Source: an uncultured Roseobacter sp.
GTDB lineage: Bacteria; Pseudomonadota; Alphaproteobacteria; Rhodobacterales; Rhodobacteraceae
Length of the DNA stretch: 64,000 nucleotides
Assembly: GCF_947495275.1 (NCBI RefSeq)
Contig: NZ_CANLYL010000004.1
Coordinates: 186,001-250,000 of the forward strand
Direction of reading: 5' to 3'
Position numbers and translations under genes: made by a program. The notes under the pieces were generated by a model. It did not search any database. It was given only the letters and a program-made list of their open reading frames with translations, and was not told where the DNA came from. Below are positions 1-8,502 of this stretch, piece by piece (the stretch's first letter is position 1; each line of letters begins with the position of its first letter).

Positions 1-81
1 GCGCATTGGCGAAACCACATTGCGTTTCGTGGCGTTGTGCGGATCGGATTTCAAGTGGGATATGGCAAATGGCAGCGATGA
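1..81 (+). CDS. 3' end of an unidentified gene
   Basis: Frame 1 is open from the first base and ends in TGA at 79-81. That stop overlaps the phosphatase ATG at 78 as ATGA, the same coupling seen at many junctions here. The 26 visible residues end in YGKWQR and are too few to identify the protein. The overlap suggests it is the upstream member of the operon. It could be a chance open frame. Confidence 0.45.
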   Translation, partial: AHWRNHIAFRGVVRIGFQVGYGKWQR

Positions 82-920
82 CACCGTCCTTTGATTTTGA
101 TGCCTCCTCTGCGCTGAGCATGGGGCAACGCAGCTATCAGGAAGATGCCCTCATCTGCGATTTTTCGCGCGGAGCGGAGATCGGGTTGACGGTGTTGGCG
201 GATGGCATGGGCGGGCACGCCGCGGGCGATGTGGCCAGCAAGATCGTCGTGACCGAGGTTTTCAGTGAGCTGACATTCCAACGCGGCAACGAGGCGTTCG
301 AAGAGACGGTCAGAACAAATCTCTTTGACGCGGCAATGGCGGCAAATGCCTGTCTGCGCGATCACATGGAAACGCACCCCGAGACACGGGGCATGGGGGC
401 CACACTGGTTGCGACGGTCATCATCAACAAGCGCCTGTACTGGATATCAATCGGGGATTCCCCCCTGTTTCTCTACCGGAATGGAAGCTTGAAACAGCTT
501 AACGAAGACCACTCCATGGCACCTCAGATTGATTTCATGGTCAAATCCGGCTTGATAGATCATGAAGAGGGGCGCTGCCACCCGGACCGAAACACCCTGA
601 CATCGGTGCTTTTCGGCGAGAAGGTGCCGCTTGTGGACTGCCCGCAGGAGCCAACCGATTTACAGGTGGGCGACATGCTGATCGTTGCCAGTGACGGGCT
701 GCAATTCCTGACGGATGCGGAGATCGAAGAGGTGCTGCGCTTGCATGAAGATGATCATAGCGCCAAGATCGCAGATCGACTGTTGGACCGGCTTGCGAAA
801 CTGAACGATCCGGATCTGGACAACGTGTCCTTTTCAGTTGTGAAACTCAAGGAAGCACAGAACCAAAACGTGACCGATGCCAAGCCAGCGGTACGGGAAG
901 GCATTCGCCGTGTCGGATGA
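78..920 (+). CDS. PP2C-type (PPM family) serine/threonine phosphatase
   Basis: The protein (280 aa) is a soluble metal-dependent phosphatase that should remove phosphate from Ser/Thr residues of partner proteins. PPM motifs occur in order: RSYQED (18-23), ADGMGGHAAGD (41-51), GMGATL and GDSP near the middle, ASDGL, and DNVSF near the C-terminus. The metal-binding aspartates are therefore present. Longer starts exist at 6 and 69, but ATG 78 forms an ATGA overlap with the upstream reading frame and begins just before the conserved domain. No signal peptide or membrane segment is visible. It opens a same-strand run with three GTPase-like genes. PP2C enzymes usually oppose a Hanks-type kinase; none is visible, and it could lie upstream of the window. 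Confidence 0.88.
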   Translation: MTPSFDFDASSALSMGQRSYQEDALICDFSRGAEIGLTVLADGMGGHAAGDVASKIVVTEVFSELTFQRGNEAFEETVRTNLFDAAMAANACLRDHMETHPETRGMGATLVATVIINKRLYWISIGDSPLFLYRNGSLKQLNEDHSMAPQIDFMVKSGLIDHEEGRCHPDRNTLTSVLFGEKVPLVDCPQEPTDLQVGDMLIVASDGLQFLTDAEIEEVLRLHEDDHSAKIADRLLDRLAKLNDPDLDNVSFSVVKLKEAQNQNVTDAKPAVREGIRRVG

Positions 921-2001
921 GGTCGAGCGCGTTCAGGTGATGTCAAGGTTGGAGGCTGTGTTGGCGTCCGAGACCTTGAGCGATGCCGCGAAAGCACAGG
1001 CGAAAAACCTGCTGGACCGTTTGGGGTCAGGCGTGAATGTCGTCGTTCTTGGCCCTAAGGGCGCTGGGAAATCAAGGCTTTGCGATGTGATGCTGGAGCA
1101 TGCATTGCCAGAACCCGGGCAAAAAGCCTCGGTCTACAGTTTTGACGATGTTCAGACCGATCCGGATGAGAGCGTCGCGTCGCTTTGCCTGCAATGTGAT
1201 TTTCTCAAGCTGACCACGGTGACGGATGTCACGGCACCACAGGACATGGATGATTTTGCGGCAACGGCCGCTTGGGCGATGTCACGAGCGGATATCGTTT
1301 TGTGGTGTACCTCGGAATTTGGCCCCACCGAGGCGAAAATCTGGGCGGATGCCTCGGATCACCTGAAAGACCACAGCTTCCTGGTGCTCACCAAAGCCGA
1401 CAGATTGGCCGGTCAAGGACAACTAAACCACGTGATTTCAGCGCTGCAATATATTGCAGCGGAAGAATTTCACAGCTTCTTTCCGACCTCTACATTGCAG
1501 GCACATGCGACATTGACGCAAACGGGCGGCATCCCTGATGACCAGATGGCCGCAAGTGGGATCAAAGCTCTTAAAGATACGTTGTTGCGACTGGCCATGT
1601 CTGGTCGGCGTGCGGATCTGGACAGCGCACTTTTGTTTTTGGAACGTTACGGGGCCGATACGTCTGCTCCTGAGACCGCGAAGGATGAGGCCTCTTCACC
1701 GCAAAGACAGACCTATCAGAAGGCACTGGACCTGTTACGGTCCCGCACAGCCGACATCAGTCAGGATGCGGCACCTGATACGGTCCTGAACTGCTGTGGT
1801 GCACTGGCCGAAGACCTCGCCGAACTTGCTTCAGCCGAAACACAAAGCGCGCCTGATTTTGACGCTTGGCGCAATGATCTTTACGAGGCCAGCGACAAGG
1901 TCATGCTGATGACGTTGGAAAACGATCTGCGGTCCGCCGCGGATGCCGCCACCATTATTTTGCAATTGAGCCGGGATCTGCAATCTCGCGTAAGTCATTA
2001 A
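910..2001 (+). CDS. P-loop GTPase-like protein
   Basis: From GTG 910 the protein has 363 aa; ATG 942 and ATG 877 are alternatives. GTG 910 is preferred because it overlaps the phosphatase stop. A Walker A motif GPKGAGKS lies at 48-55. A G4-like TKAD lies at 161-164, inside a block (ADIVLWC, then HSFLVLTKAD) that resembles the small GTPase at 4247. The DxxG switch is not clear, so hydrolysis may be altered. The C-terminal half (from about 190) is probably helical and without recognised motifs. No membrane segment is seen. A regulatory NTPase acting with the dynamin-like neighbour is an inference; the exact family is uncertain. Confidence 0.7.
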   Translation: MSDEVERVQVMSRLEAVLASETLSDAAKAQAKNLLDRLGSGVNVVVLGPKGAGKSRLCDVMLEHALPEPGQKASVYSFDDVQTDPDESVASLCLQCDFLKLTTVTDVTAPQDMDDFAATAAWAMSRADIVLWCTSEFGPTEAKIWADASDHLKDHSFLVLTKADRLAGQGQLNHVISALQYIAAEEFHSFFPTSTLQAHATLTQTGGIPDDQMAASGIKALKDTLLRLAMSGRRADLDSALLFLERYGADTSAPETAKDEASSPQRQTYQKALDLLRSRTADISQDAAPDTVLNCCGALAEDLAELASAETQSAPDFDAWRNDLYEASDKVMLMTLENDLRSAADAATIILQLSRDLQSRVSH

Positions 2002-2021
2002 AAGCTTAAAGATACTCAGTA

Positions 2022-2096
2022 TTTGAGCCCGCCGACGGCCACAATCACTGCACATTTGCCCCGCACATTCGGATGAGAATACATCCGGGGCTCAAA
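2022..2096. repeat. Nested inverted repeats before the dynamin-like gene
   Basis: TTTGAGCCC (2022-2030) is matched by GGGCTCAAA (2088-2096). A smaller hairpin, CGGATG (2070-2075) with CATCCG (2082-2087), abuts the right arm. Together they could fold into a two-level RNA structure in the 170-base gap between genes, or mark a regulator site. No T-tract follows, so a simple terminator is unlikely. Confidence 0.35.
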
Positions 2097-2171
2097 ACCT
2101 ATGCCATTTTTTCTGATACCCATAGAGACCGCCCAATCAGGCAGGCAGACGGCTTGCACAGGAGGGCAGCG

Positions 2172-4250
2172 ATGAACGTCCTCAATTCGGCGAGCACCCA
2201 GGCGTTCCAGGAAGCGACAAGGGCCGATCTGCTAAAGGTAGGTCTTGAGCCCCTCGAAGCGTTTGGGAAGACCGCAGCCGCGGTGCGTAAGGCGCTGAAA
2301 TCCTTGCAATCTCTGGGAGACGACAATACCGCAAAGCGTGCTGATCGTTTGCTGCGCCAACTTGATAGCTTCGAGCCAAGCGTCACAATGATCGGCCAGA
2401 TCAAATCCGGCAAAACCTCTCTGGTCAACGCCGTGGTCGGTCGGACAGATTTATTGCCAGCGGATGTAAATCCCTGGACGTCGGTCGTGACCTCTTTGCA
2501 CCTTCATCCGCAAGCTGCGGGCTTCAAGGACAGCGCGTCGTTTCAGTTTTTCGACGAAGATGAATGGGATCGCCTGATTTCCGGCGGGGGGCGCATTGGT
2601 GAGCTGGCCAGTCGCGCAGGGGCCGATGATGAACTGGAAAAGATCAAGGCGCAGGCCGCCGAAATGCGCGAGAAATCACGTGTTCGTCTGGGCCGGAAAT
2701 TTGAGATGTTGCTTGGCCAGCAGCGTGACTATGGCTATTTCGATAAGGACCTGATTGAACGATATGTCTGCCTCGGCGAAGAGCCTGACGCGGAAGATCC
2801 TGACATCTCCGAAGAACAGGGGCGTTTCGCGGATATCACCAAGTCGGCAGATTTGAACATGCAGCGCGCGTCACTGCCGATCCGTTTGTGTCTTCGCGAC
2901 ACGCCGGGTGTGAACGATACCTTCATGATGCGCGAGCAAATCACCATTCGTTCGATCCGTGACAGCCGCATCTGTGTCGTCGTTCTGTCTGCGCACCAGG
3001 CGCTCTCTTCAACAGACCTCGCCCTTATTCGTCTGATATCAAACGTCAAATCCCGCGATGTCGTGATCTTCGTCAATCGGGTGGACGAGTTGTCTGATCC
3101 CAAGAACCAGATCCCGCAGATATCCCAGAGTATCGCTGAGACGCTTGCGCGCCACAAAGGACCGGAGGATGCCGAGATTCTCTTCGGCAGTGCGATGTGG
3201 GCGGCTTGTGCTCTGGAAGGAAAACTGGACGCGCTGCCTGCGTCAAGCGCCCAGGCGTTGCTTGAGTGGTCTGAGGCCGCGGACGTCAGCGATGTCATTG
3301 ACGAGGTGGAGAGCCGCGATCCGACCAAGATGGCATGGGCCTTATCCGGCGTCCCATCGCTGCAGAGAGCTCTCGCCACACGCATCGCGGAGGGCATTGG
3401 GCAAGTCACATTGCAGCGCGTCGCATCCAGCGGGTTAAATCTGGCCAATGCTATATCCGCAGCAGAGCGGATCACGCAAACAAGCGCGAGAACCGCAGAT
3501 GGCCAGCGCCTTGAACGCGGTGACGCGATCAATCGGATGGCCGAAATTACAACCTCGCAACTCGATAAGCTTGATGACACCTATGCGGCCATCGTGGCGG
3601 AATTTTCGGAGCGGATGGATCGCGTACAAGCCAGCTTCCTGGAACGGGCGACCGCCTCACTGATCGTGCATCTTGAGAAATTCGGCGATCATGAACCATG
3701 GACCTATGATCCGGCCGGGTTGCGGATGCTTCTTGGGTCGTCTCACAAGGTTCTGGCGCGCAAAAGCAAGGCAGCCTTCGAGGCGACGACACAAGAAACC
3801 GCGTTGGAATTGAGTCAGCTTTACCAACAGGCTTTTGGTTTGCCGCCTGAACTTACGCGGATTTCACTGCCACAGGCGCCACAGGTTCCGCCACCCGTTT
3901 CGCTGGGCCGAACCATCGCGCTCGATCTCAATGGCAGCTGGTGGAAACGCTGGTGGCTGCATCGGCGCGGCTACAAAGCCTATGCATCTAACTTCTATGA
4001 GTTGATCAAGACCGAGACCAATCCCTTTGTCGACGAACTCCGCGATGATCTTGCACAGGAAGTCCGCAAGACGGCCGCAGAAGCGTTGGACACGTTTCTG
4101 GCCGAACAAAAATCGGTGTTTGATGTGTTTGACAAGCTGGCGCAATCGAGCCCGCAGGAACTTCAGGCTTACGTGGCCAAGAATGCGCCACCTGATCGTC
4201 AGGGAATGCTGACAAAAGCTATAGAAACACTGAGTGAGTATGCATCATGA
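2172..4250 (+). CDS. Dynamin-like large GTPase
   Basis: The 692-aa protein begins at ATG 2172, six bases after AGGAGG at 2160-2165; an in-frame ATG at 2073 lacks such a site. GTPase motifs are clear: G1 GQIKSGKTS (75-83), a likely G2 threonine near 103 (PWTSVVTSL), G3 DTPGVND (243-249) and G4 NRVDEL (302-307). A long helical region follows, and a Trp/Arg-rich patch (WWKRWWLHRRGY, near 595) may touch membranes. Bacterial dynamins remodel or guard membranes after GTP-dependent assembly; that role is inferred here. It is flanked by two smaller GTPase-like proteins, unlike the usual tandem of two full dynamins. It overlaps the next gene by ATGA, implying coupled translation. Confidence 0.82.
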   Translation: MNVLNSASTQAFQEATRADLLKVGLEPLEAFGKTAAAVRKALKSLQSLGDDNTAKRADRLLRQLDSFEPSVTMIGQIKSGKTSLVNAVVGRTDLLPADVNPWTSVVTSLHLHPQAAGFKDSASFQFFDEDEWDRLISGGGRIGELASRAGADDELEKIKAQAAEMREKSRVRLGRKFEMLLGQQRDYGYFDKDLIERYVCLGEEPDAEDPDISEEQGRFADITKSADLNMQRASLPIRLCLRDTPGVNDTFMMREQITIRSIRDSRICVVVLSAHQALSSTDLALIRLISNVKSRDVVIFVNRVDELSDPKNQIPQISQSIAETLARHKGPEDAEILFGSAMWAACALEGKLDALPASSAQALLEWSEAADVSDVIDEVESRDPTKMAWALSGVPSLQRALATRIAEGIGQVTLQRVASSGLNLANAISAAERITQTSARTADGQRLERGDAINRMAEITTSQLDKLDDTYAAIVAEFSERMDRVQASFLERATASLIVHLEKFGDHEPWTYDPAGLRMLLGSSHKVLARKSKAAFEATTQETALELSQLYQQAFGLPPELTRISLPQAPQVPPPVSLGRTIALDLNGSWWKRWWLHRRGYKAYASNFYELIKTETNPFVDELRDDLAQEVRKTAAEALDTFLAEQKSVFDVFDKLAQSSPQELQAYVAKNAPPDRQGMLTKAIETLSEYAS

Positions 4251-5179
4251 CGCTCGACACCCCCCCTCAAGATGAGCCTGCTTTTCTGAAAGGCGTGAAG
4301 GGGCCGCGCCGCCCGCGGATCGCCCTGATGGGAGAATTCAGCGCCGGAAAGAGTACCCTTGCCAACCTGATGATTGGGTCAGACCCCTTGCCGGTGCAGG
4401 TCATTGCCACCCAACTGCCGCCGGTGTGGATCAGCTATGGTTCGGGTCCGGCGGCCATCGTGGATCTGGAGGGAAACGAGACCCCGTGCGAGCTTGAAGC
4501 GTTGCAGGAAATATCAACCGAAGAAACGGCGTTCATCCGGGTGCAGTGTAAGGAAGAGATACTGCGGATGTGCGATATTATCGACATGCCGGGTATTTCT
4601 GATCCGAATATGGCGTCCGCCGTTTGGGAACGCATTTTGCCTTTGGCTGATGGGGTTATCTGGTGCAGCCCGGCCACCCAGGCCTGGCGTCAGAGCGAGG
4701 CGTCAGTTTGGGAAAACGTGCCAAAACATATCCAGGAGCACTCCCTTTTATTGCTGACGCGCGGAGACATGTTGGTGTCGGAAAAAGATCGCCGCAAAGT
4801 GCTCAAACGCGTGCGCTCAGAAACCGACGCGTTGTTTGCTGCATCAATGATGATCTCGTTGACCCAGGCACGCGATGCCGAAGATGATCCCGCGATTTGG
4901 GAAGAAAGTGGCGCAGAGCCATTCGTCACCGAGTTTCTGAACACAATCAACAGGATAGCAGATCAGATTGAAGATGGCAGCCCGCTGGAACCTTTCAAGA
5001 CCTTGAACTGTGAACCGCAAGCTCTGGTGGAAAATGAAGCTTCCTCTGCTTCGGTGGCCCATGAGGAAACGGGCGACAGGATTGTGCCGCGCCGCCCCAT
5101 TGCCAAATCGCGCAGGGAGCGGCCGACGCCGCGACCTCAGCCTGAGGAAGATCTGGACCTGAGCCCCAAATTCTCCTGA
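4247..5179 (+). CDS. Small dynamin-type GTPase
   Basis: The 310-aa protein starts at ATG 4247, overlapping the dynamin stop by four bases. It has G1 GEFSAGKST (29-37), a candidate G2 Thr55 (IATQLPPVW), G3 DMPGISD (113-119) and a G4-like TRGD (171-174). The block ADGVIWC then HSLLLLTRGD resembles the GTPase-like protein at 910, suggesting the two are paralogues flanking the dynamin. The C-terminal 60 residues are basic and proline-rich (RPIAKSRRERPTPRPQPEED) and probably disordered, perhaps a tether. Function within the cluster is unknown. Confidence 0.75.
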   Translation: MTLDTPPQDEPAFLKGVKGPRRPRIALMGEFSAGKSTLANLMIGSDPLPVQVIATQLPPVWISYGSGPAAIVDLEGNETPCELEALQEISTEETAFIRVQCKEEILRMCDIIDMPGISDPNMASAVWERILPLADGVIWCSPATQAWRQSEASVWENVPKHIQEHSLLLLTRGDMLVSEKDRRKVLKRVRSETDALFAASMMISLTQARDAEDDPAIWEESGAEPFVTEFLNTINRIADQIEDGSPLEPFKTLNCEPQALVENEASSASVAHEETGDRIVPRRPIAKSRRERPTPRPQPEEDLDLSPKFS

Positions 5180-5261
5180 TTTCGTTAACCGGAATCACAT
5201 TTTCTGCGGTTATGCCAAACACACTCTGAAAAGGCAGAATGCGTGTGTGTGACCGGCAAAG

Positions 5262-5654
5262 ATGAATAGTTTGTCAGTGAAAGATCGGCTGGACAGTTTC
5301 CGCAACCGGTTTGCGGGGTGCAGTGTTGTGGTCTTTGCCGATGTCTCCACCGGTATGGTGCTGTCCGCCAGTAGCCGCGAACGAACCACACAGGAAAAGC
5401 TGGATGATCTGTGTCGCCGCGCGGCCTCCCGTCTTGCCGCAGGGGCTCATGCGGGCGTGTCCAACAGGTTTTTCGGTGCTAACGGTCTTACCCCCAGCTT
5501 AATCGAATTTGACGCGGCGCAAAGGTTTTGCATCGTCAGGTCCAATCATGCGGACGAAGAGGCCTTGTGCTTTCTTCACGACGGTCCAGAACCGGTTTCC
5601 GAGATGTTGGCGGTCGCATCTGAGCTGCTTTCAGACATCGGGGCGGAGGGCTGA
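5262..5654 (+). CDS. Small protein, possibly Roadblock/LC7-like
   Basis: The 130-aa protein has an alternating strand-helix pattern (GCSVVVFADVSTGMVLSASS at 19-38, then helices and a late strand FCIVRS), which resembles Roadblock/LC7 domains. That assignment is by eye and weak. LC7 proteins often act as partners or activators of small GTPases (as MglB does for MglA), which would suit this neighbourhood. The start ATG 5262 has only a poor ribosome site. It ends four bases before the next gene. No signal peptide or membrane segment is seen. Confidence 0.5.
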   Translation: MNSLSVKDRLDSFRNRFAGCSVVVFADVSTGMVLSASSRERTTQEKLDDLCRRAASRLAAGAHAGVSNRFFGANGLTPSLIEFDAAQRFCIVRSNHADEEALCFLHDGPEPVSEMLAVASELLSDIGAEG

Positions 5655-5657
5655 ACC

Positions 5658-6446
5658 ATGCCCGATGGTCGAACGGAGGACGCGGAACGTCTTTGCAAAG
5701 TGTTGTCCAGTCTGCGCAATATCGAACATGGTTTTTCTGCGCGCGGCAGACCTCTTGCCAAGGAGGATGCTGCGCAAAGGTTAAGAGCAATCTTGCAGGA
5801 AATTGATGAAACGGTGTTGCGCCGCCACTTACGCTTCACAAATGATCGCGTCGGAGACCTGGTTCTTGATGTAGCGGAAAGACGGCTCTTTGGGGTGTCG
5901 GTTGGGAAAGATGTCCGTTTGGAGAAGGGTGACGGGATAGCAGAAACACAAATCTCCATTGACGATCCCGCGAGTGTCGCCGGGGTTCTACAAGGCTTCT
6001 GCGCTGAGGCTGATAGCGTTTACGTTCAAACAGAAATCGCGCAGAGCGCCTTGCCGGAAGGGGTGATGGGGCTGTCGGCAGCCGATTTGTCCGCCCAGCT
6101 TTTTGAAGGATCAGGCAAGGCGATGCCATCGGTGACCCTTGAGACCGCCATCGCGGACTGTCGGATTTTTGCCCTGGCGATTTTCGACAGTGACGCTGCC
6201 GAGGGCGCGGCAATAATTGGGCAGACCGCCCTTGGGATGGAACTACAGGCACTGGATACTGAGCATGGGTCTGGCAAGGTCATCGATGAACAATCGAGCC
6301 CGGACCATTGTGTCATTTGGGCGCGCGCGGACGCGCAAATGCCGGCCATCCTGAAAGTTCACCACAACGGGCGCCATCTATGGGTTGCTTTTGAGGCTGA
6401 CCAACTGGATGCCTGCATTGAATGTTGGTCGGCAATCTTCGCTTAG
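5658..6446 (+). CDS. Uncharacterised protein at the end of the GTPase cluster
   Basis: I do not recognise this 262-aa protein. It starts at ATG 5658 behind GGAGGG and lies three bases after the preceding stop, so it belongs to the same transcript. It is soluble-looking and acidic, with a helical N-terminal third and mixed alpha/beta pattern afterwards (VGDLVLDVAERRLFGV near 65-80, ILKVHHNGRHLWVAFEAD near the C-terminus). No catalytic motif stands out. It could be an effector, adaptor or regulator for the GTPases. Confidence 0.55.
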   Translation: MPDGRTEDAERLCKVLSSLRNIEHGFSARGRPLAKEDAAQRLRAILQEIDETVLRRHLRFTNDRVGDLVLDVAERRLFGVSVGKDVRLEKGDGIAETQISIDDPASVAGVLQGFCAEADSVYVQTEIAQSALPEGVMGLSAADLSAQLFEGSGKAMPSVTLETAIADCRIFALAIFDSDAAEGAAIIGQTALGMELQALDTEHGSGKVIDEQSSPDHCVIWARADAQMPAILKVHHNGRHLWVAFEADQLDACIECWSAIFA

Positions 6447-6656
6447 ACTGCGACCGGATCGCGCCGCATAAAAATTCAGCTTATCCGACCGGCCCATTCC
6501 TTTTTTGGCCGCGCGCTTTCGTCTGTTCTGACAAAATCGTGGAAATGAGTCACTTTTTGGGTGAACATGGCGTTCAATCTGTCCCGAACGCCGCAGAAAA
6601 ATCCCTGCCTCTTCGTTCTCGCCGGATTGAGAAAAGTTCAGAAACCGGAGGCTGCC
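6447..6656. other. Gene-free gap between the GTPase cluster and the ABC operon
   Basis: These 210 bases carry no convincing gene. A weak CGGCC/GGCCG dyad spans 6489-6517, with a T-run inside the loop rather than after the stem, so it is a poor terminator. The gap presumably holds the promoter of the next operon, but I could not pick out a convincing -35/-10 pair. Confidence 0.4.
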
Positions 6657-7658
6657 ATGACCGTAACCCATTCCCCTTTTCTTGCCTGCGCGCTCTCACT
6701 TTGCGCGACTGCCGGGCTCGCTGATGGGCATCTGACCCCTGTTGTGTTTGGGACCAACTGGCTGGCGCAAGCCGAACACGGCGGTTTTTACCAGTCGGTT
6801 GCGGATGGAACCTACGCCGAATGCGGTCTTGATGTAGAAATCATTACTGGCGGGCCACAGGTCAACAATCGCGCGTTGATGCTCGCAGGAAAGGTTGATT
6901 TTCACATGGGCGGTGACATGTTGCAGGCATTCAATGCCGTCAAGGAAGGTATCCCCGTCGTCTCTGTGGCCGCCATCTTCCAGAAACACCCACAGGTCAT
7001 TCTGGCCCATCCGGGTGAGGCTGAAAGCTGGGAGGAACTCAAAGACCTGACACTGCTTATCGGGGACAATGGCTTTGCGTCATTTTATCAGTGGATGATT
7101 GCCGAACATGGATTTACGGTCGCGCAGCGTCAGCCCTATACCTATAACCCGGCCCCGTTCATTGCCGATAAGAAAAAAGGTATGCAGGGTTTCCTGAGCT
7201 CTGAACCCTATGCGGTTCGTAAGGAAGCCGGTATTGAACCCAACGTGTTTCTGATCGCTGACGCAGGCTATTCGTCTTATGCCACGACCATCGAAACCAT
7301 GGCCGCCACCATTGAAAACACACCCGAGCAAGTTCAATGCTTTGTCGATGGATCTCTGACCGGATGGTACAACTACCTCTATGGCGATAGTACTGCGGCT
7401 GACCAGATGATCATTGCAGCCAACCCCGATATGTCTCAGGACAAGATCGATTTCGCCAAGAAAATGATGCTGGAACAGGGTATCGTGGACAGTGGCGCGG
7501 CCTTGGAGATGGGGATAGGCGCCATGACCGACGAAGTTGTCAGCGACTTTTATCAGAAAATGGTTGCCGCTGGTGTGCTGGAAGATGGTTTGGATTGGGA
7601 AGCGTCCTACACGCTTGAATTTACGAACAAATCTGTTGGAAAAAGCATCAAGCCCTGA
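6657..7658 (+). CDS. ABC transporter substrate-binding protein, NMT1/TauA type
   Basis: The 333-aa periplasmic protein begins at ATG 6657 behind a CGGAGG site and has a signal peptide ending near LADG (about residue 23). The NMT1/THI5-SsuA fold is suggested by FGTNWLAQAEHGGFYQSVADG and GKVDFHMGGDMLQAFNAVKEG. This family binds sulfonates, nitrate, thiamine pyrimidine precursors or aromatic amides. The ATPase and permease genes follow directly, then four enzyme genes that probably act on the imported compound. The ligand cannot be read from the sequence. Confidence 0.85.
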   Translation: MTVTHSPFLACALSLCATAGLADGHLTPVVFGTNWLAQAEHGGFYQSVADGTYAECGLDVEIITGGPQVNNRALMLAGKVDFHMGGDMLQAFNAVKEGIPVVSVAAIFQKHPQVILAHPGEAESWEELKDLTLLIGDNGFASFYQWMIAEHGFTVAQRQPYTYNPAPFIADKKKGMQGFLSSEPYAVRKEAGIEPNVFLIADAGYSSYATTIETMAATIENTPEQVQCFVDGSLTGWYNYLYGDSTAADQMIIAANPDMSQDKIDFAKKMMLEQGIVDSGAALEMGIGAMTDEVVSDFYQKMVAAGVLEDGLDWEASYTLEFTNKSVGKSIKP

Positions 7659-7716
7659 GCGGTTGGAGCTCTTTGGTGAAGCGCAGCAGAACAGGTCATC
7701 TGGCTTCGGGGGGGAA

Positions 7717-8502
7717 ATGGGAGAACGCGATGAAGTGTCCTCGCAGCAGATAGAATTGCTGCGCATGGAGCAGGTGGACAAGGTTTTCAATGGGAACATC
7801 ACCGCGCTGAAAGGCATGTCCTTGCAGGTCAGACAGGGCGACTTCCTCTCCTTATTGGGGCCGTCCGGCTGCGGCAAGTCCACCGCCTTGCGGTTGATCA
7901 GTGATTTGGTGCATCCAACAGCGGGACGGATCGTTTGGAGCGGCGAGCACAGCGCCGATGATCTTGGCGTTGTGTTTCAGGAGGCGACCTTGATGCCTTG
8001 GGCAACAGTCGCGCAAAACGTGTGGCTGCCATTTCGACTGCGTGGCAAAGTCTATGGTGAAGTCGCAAAGGAGATTGACGACGCATTAAATCTCGTCGGG
8101 TTGGACGGGTTTCAAGACAGTTATCCGAGGGAGTTGTCAGGTGGCATGAAAATGCGTGTTTCGATCGCGCGCGCCATGGTCACCCGACCCCGTTTGATCC
8201 TGATGGATGAACCTTTTGCCGCGCTGGATGAAATCACAAGGTTCAAGTTGAACAATGACTTGTTGAAGCTGAAAGACGCGTTCGAGTGCACGGTGGTATT
8301 CGTGACGCATTCGGTTTTCGAATCCGTATTCTTATCCAACAGGATCGTCATCATGGCGGCCAGACCGGGGCGCGTTGTCACTGAACTGTCCGTGGATGCA
8401 CCATACCCACGCAATGAGGATTTTCGGACGTCCACGGAATACGCCGGTTACACGCGGCAGGCTGCTGACGCCTTGCGCCTTGCCATGGGCGAGGCGGCAT
8501 GA
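7717..8502 (+). CDS. ABC transporter ATPase, TauB/SsuB type
   Basis: The 261-aa ATPase has Walker [10 protein letters not shown], signature LSGGMKMRVSIARAM, Walker B LILMDEPFAALD and a switch histidine in VTHSVFES, so it should be active. It powers the importer with the binding protein upstream and the permease downstream. The start is uncertain: ATG 7717 follows a G-run by only two bases, while GTG 7735 has better spacing to GGGAGAA and ATG 7765 is also possible. Its stop overlaps the permease ATG. Confidence 0.88.
   Translation: MGERDEVSSQQIELLRMEQVDKVFNGNITALKGMSLQVRQGDFLSLLGPSGCGKSTALRLISDLVHPTAGRIVWSGEHSADDLGVVFQEATLMPWATVAQNVWLPFRLRGKVYGEVAKEIDDALNLVGLDGFQDSYPRELSGGMKMRVSIARAMVTRPRLILMDEPFAALDEITRFKLNNDLLKLKDAFECTVVFVTHSVFESVFLSNRIVIMAARPGRVVTELSVDAPYPRNEDFRTSTEYAGYTRQAADALRLAMGEAA

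Noticed and set aside
78-6446. Part of a type VI secretion locus because of the PP2C phosphatase
   Set aside because: No Tss, Hcp, VgrG or ClpV genes are visible, and dynamin-like GTPases are not T6SS parts.
6489-6517. Possible terminator after the GTPase cluster
   Set aside because: The CGGCC/GGCCG stem is only five pairs and the T-run lies in the loop, not after the stem.
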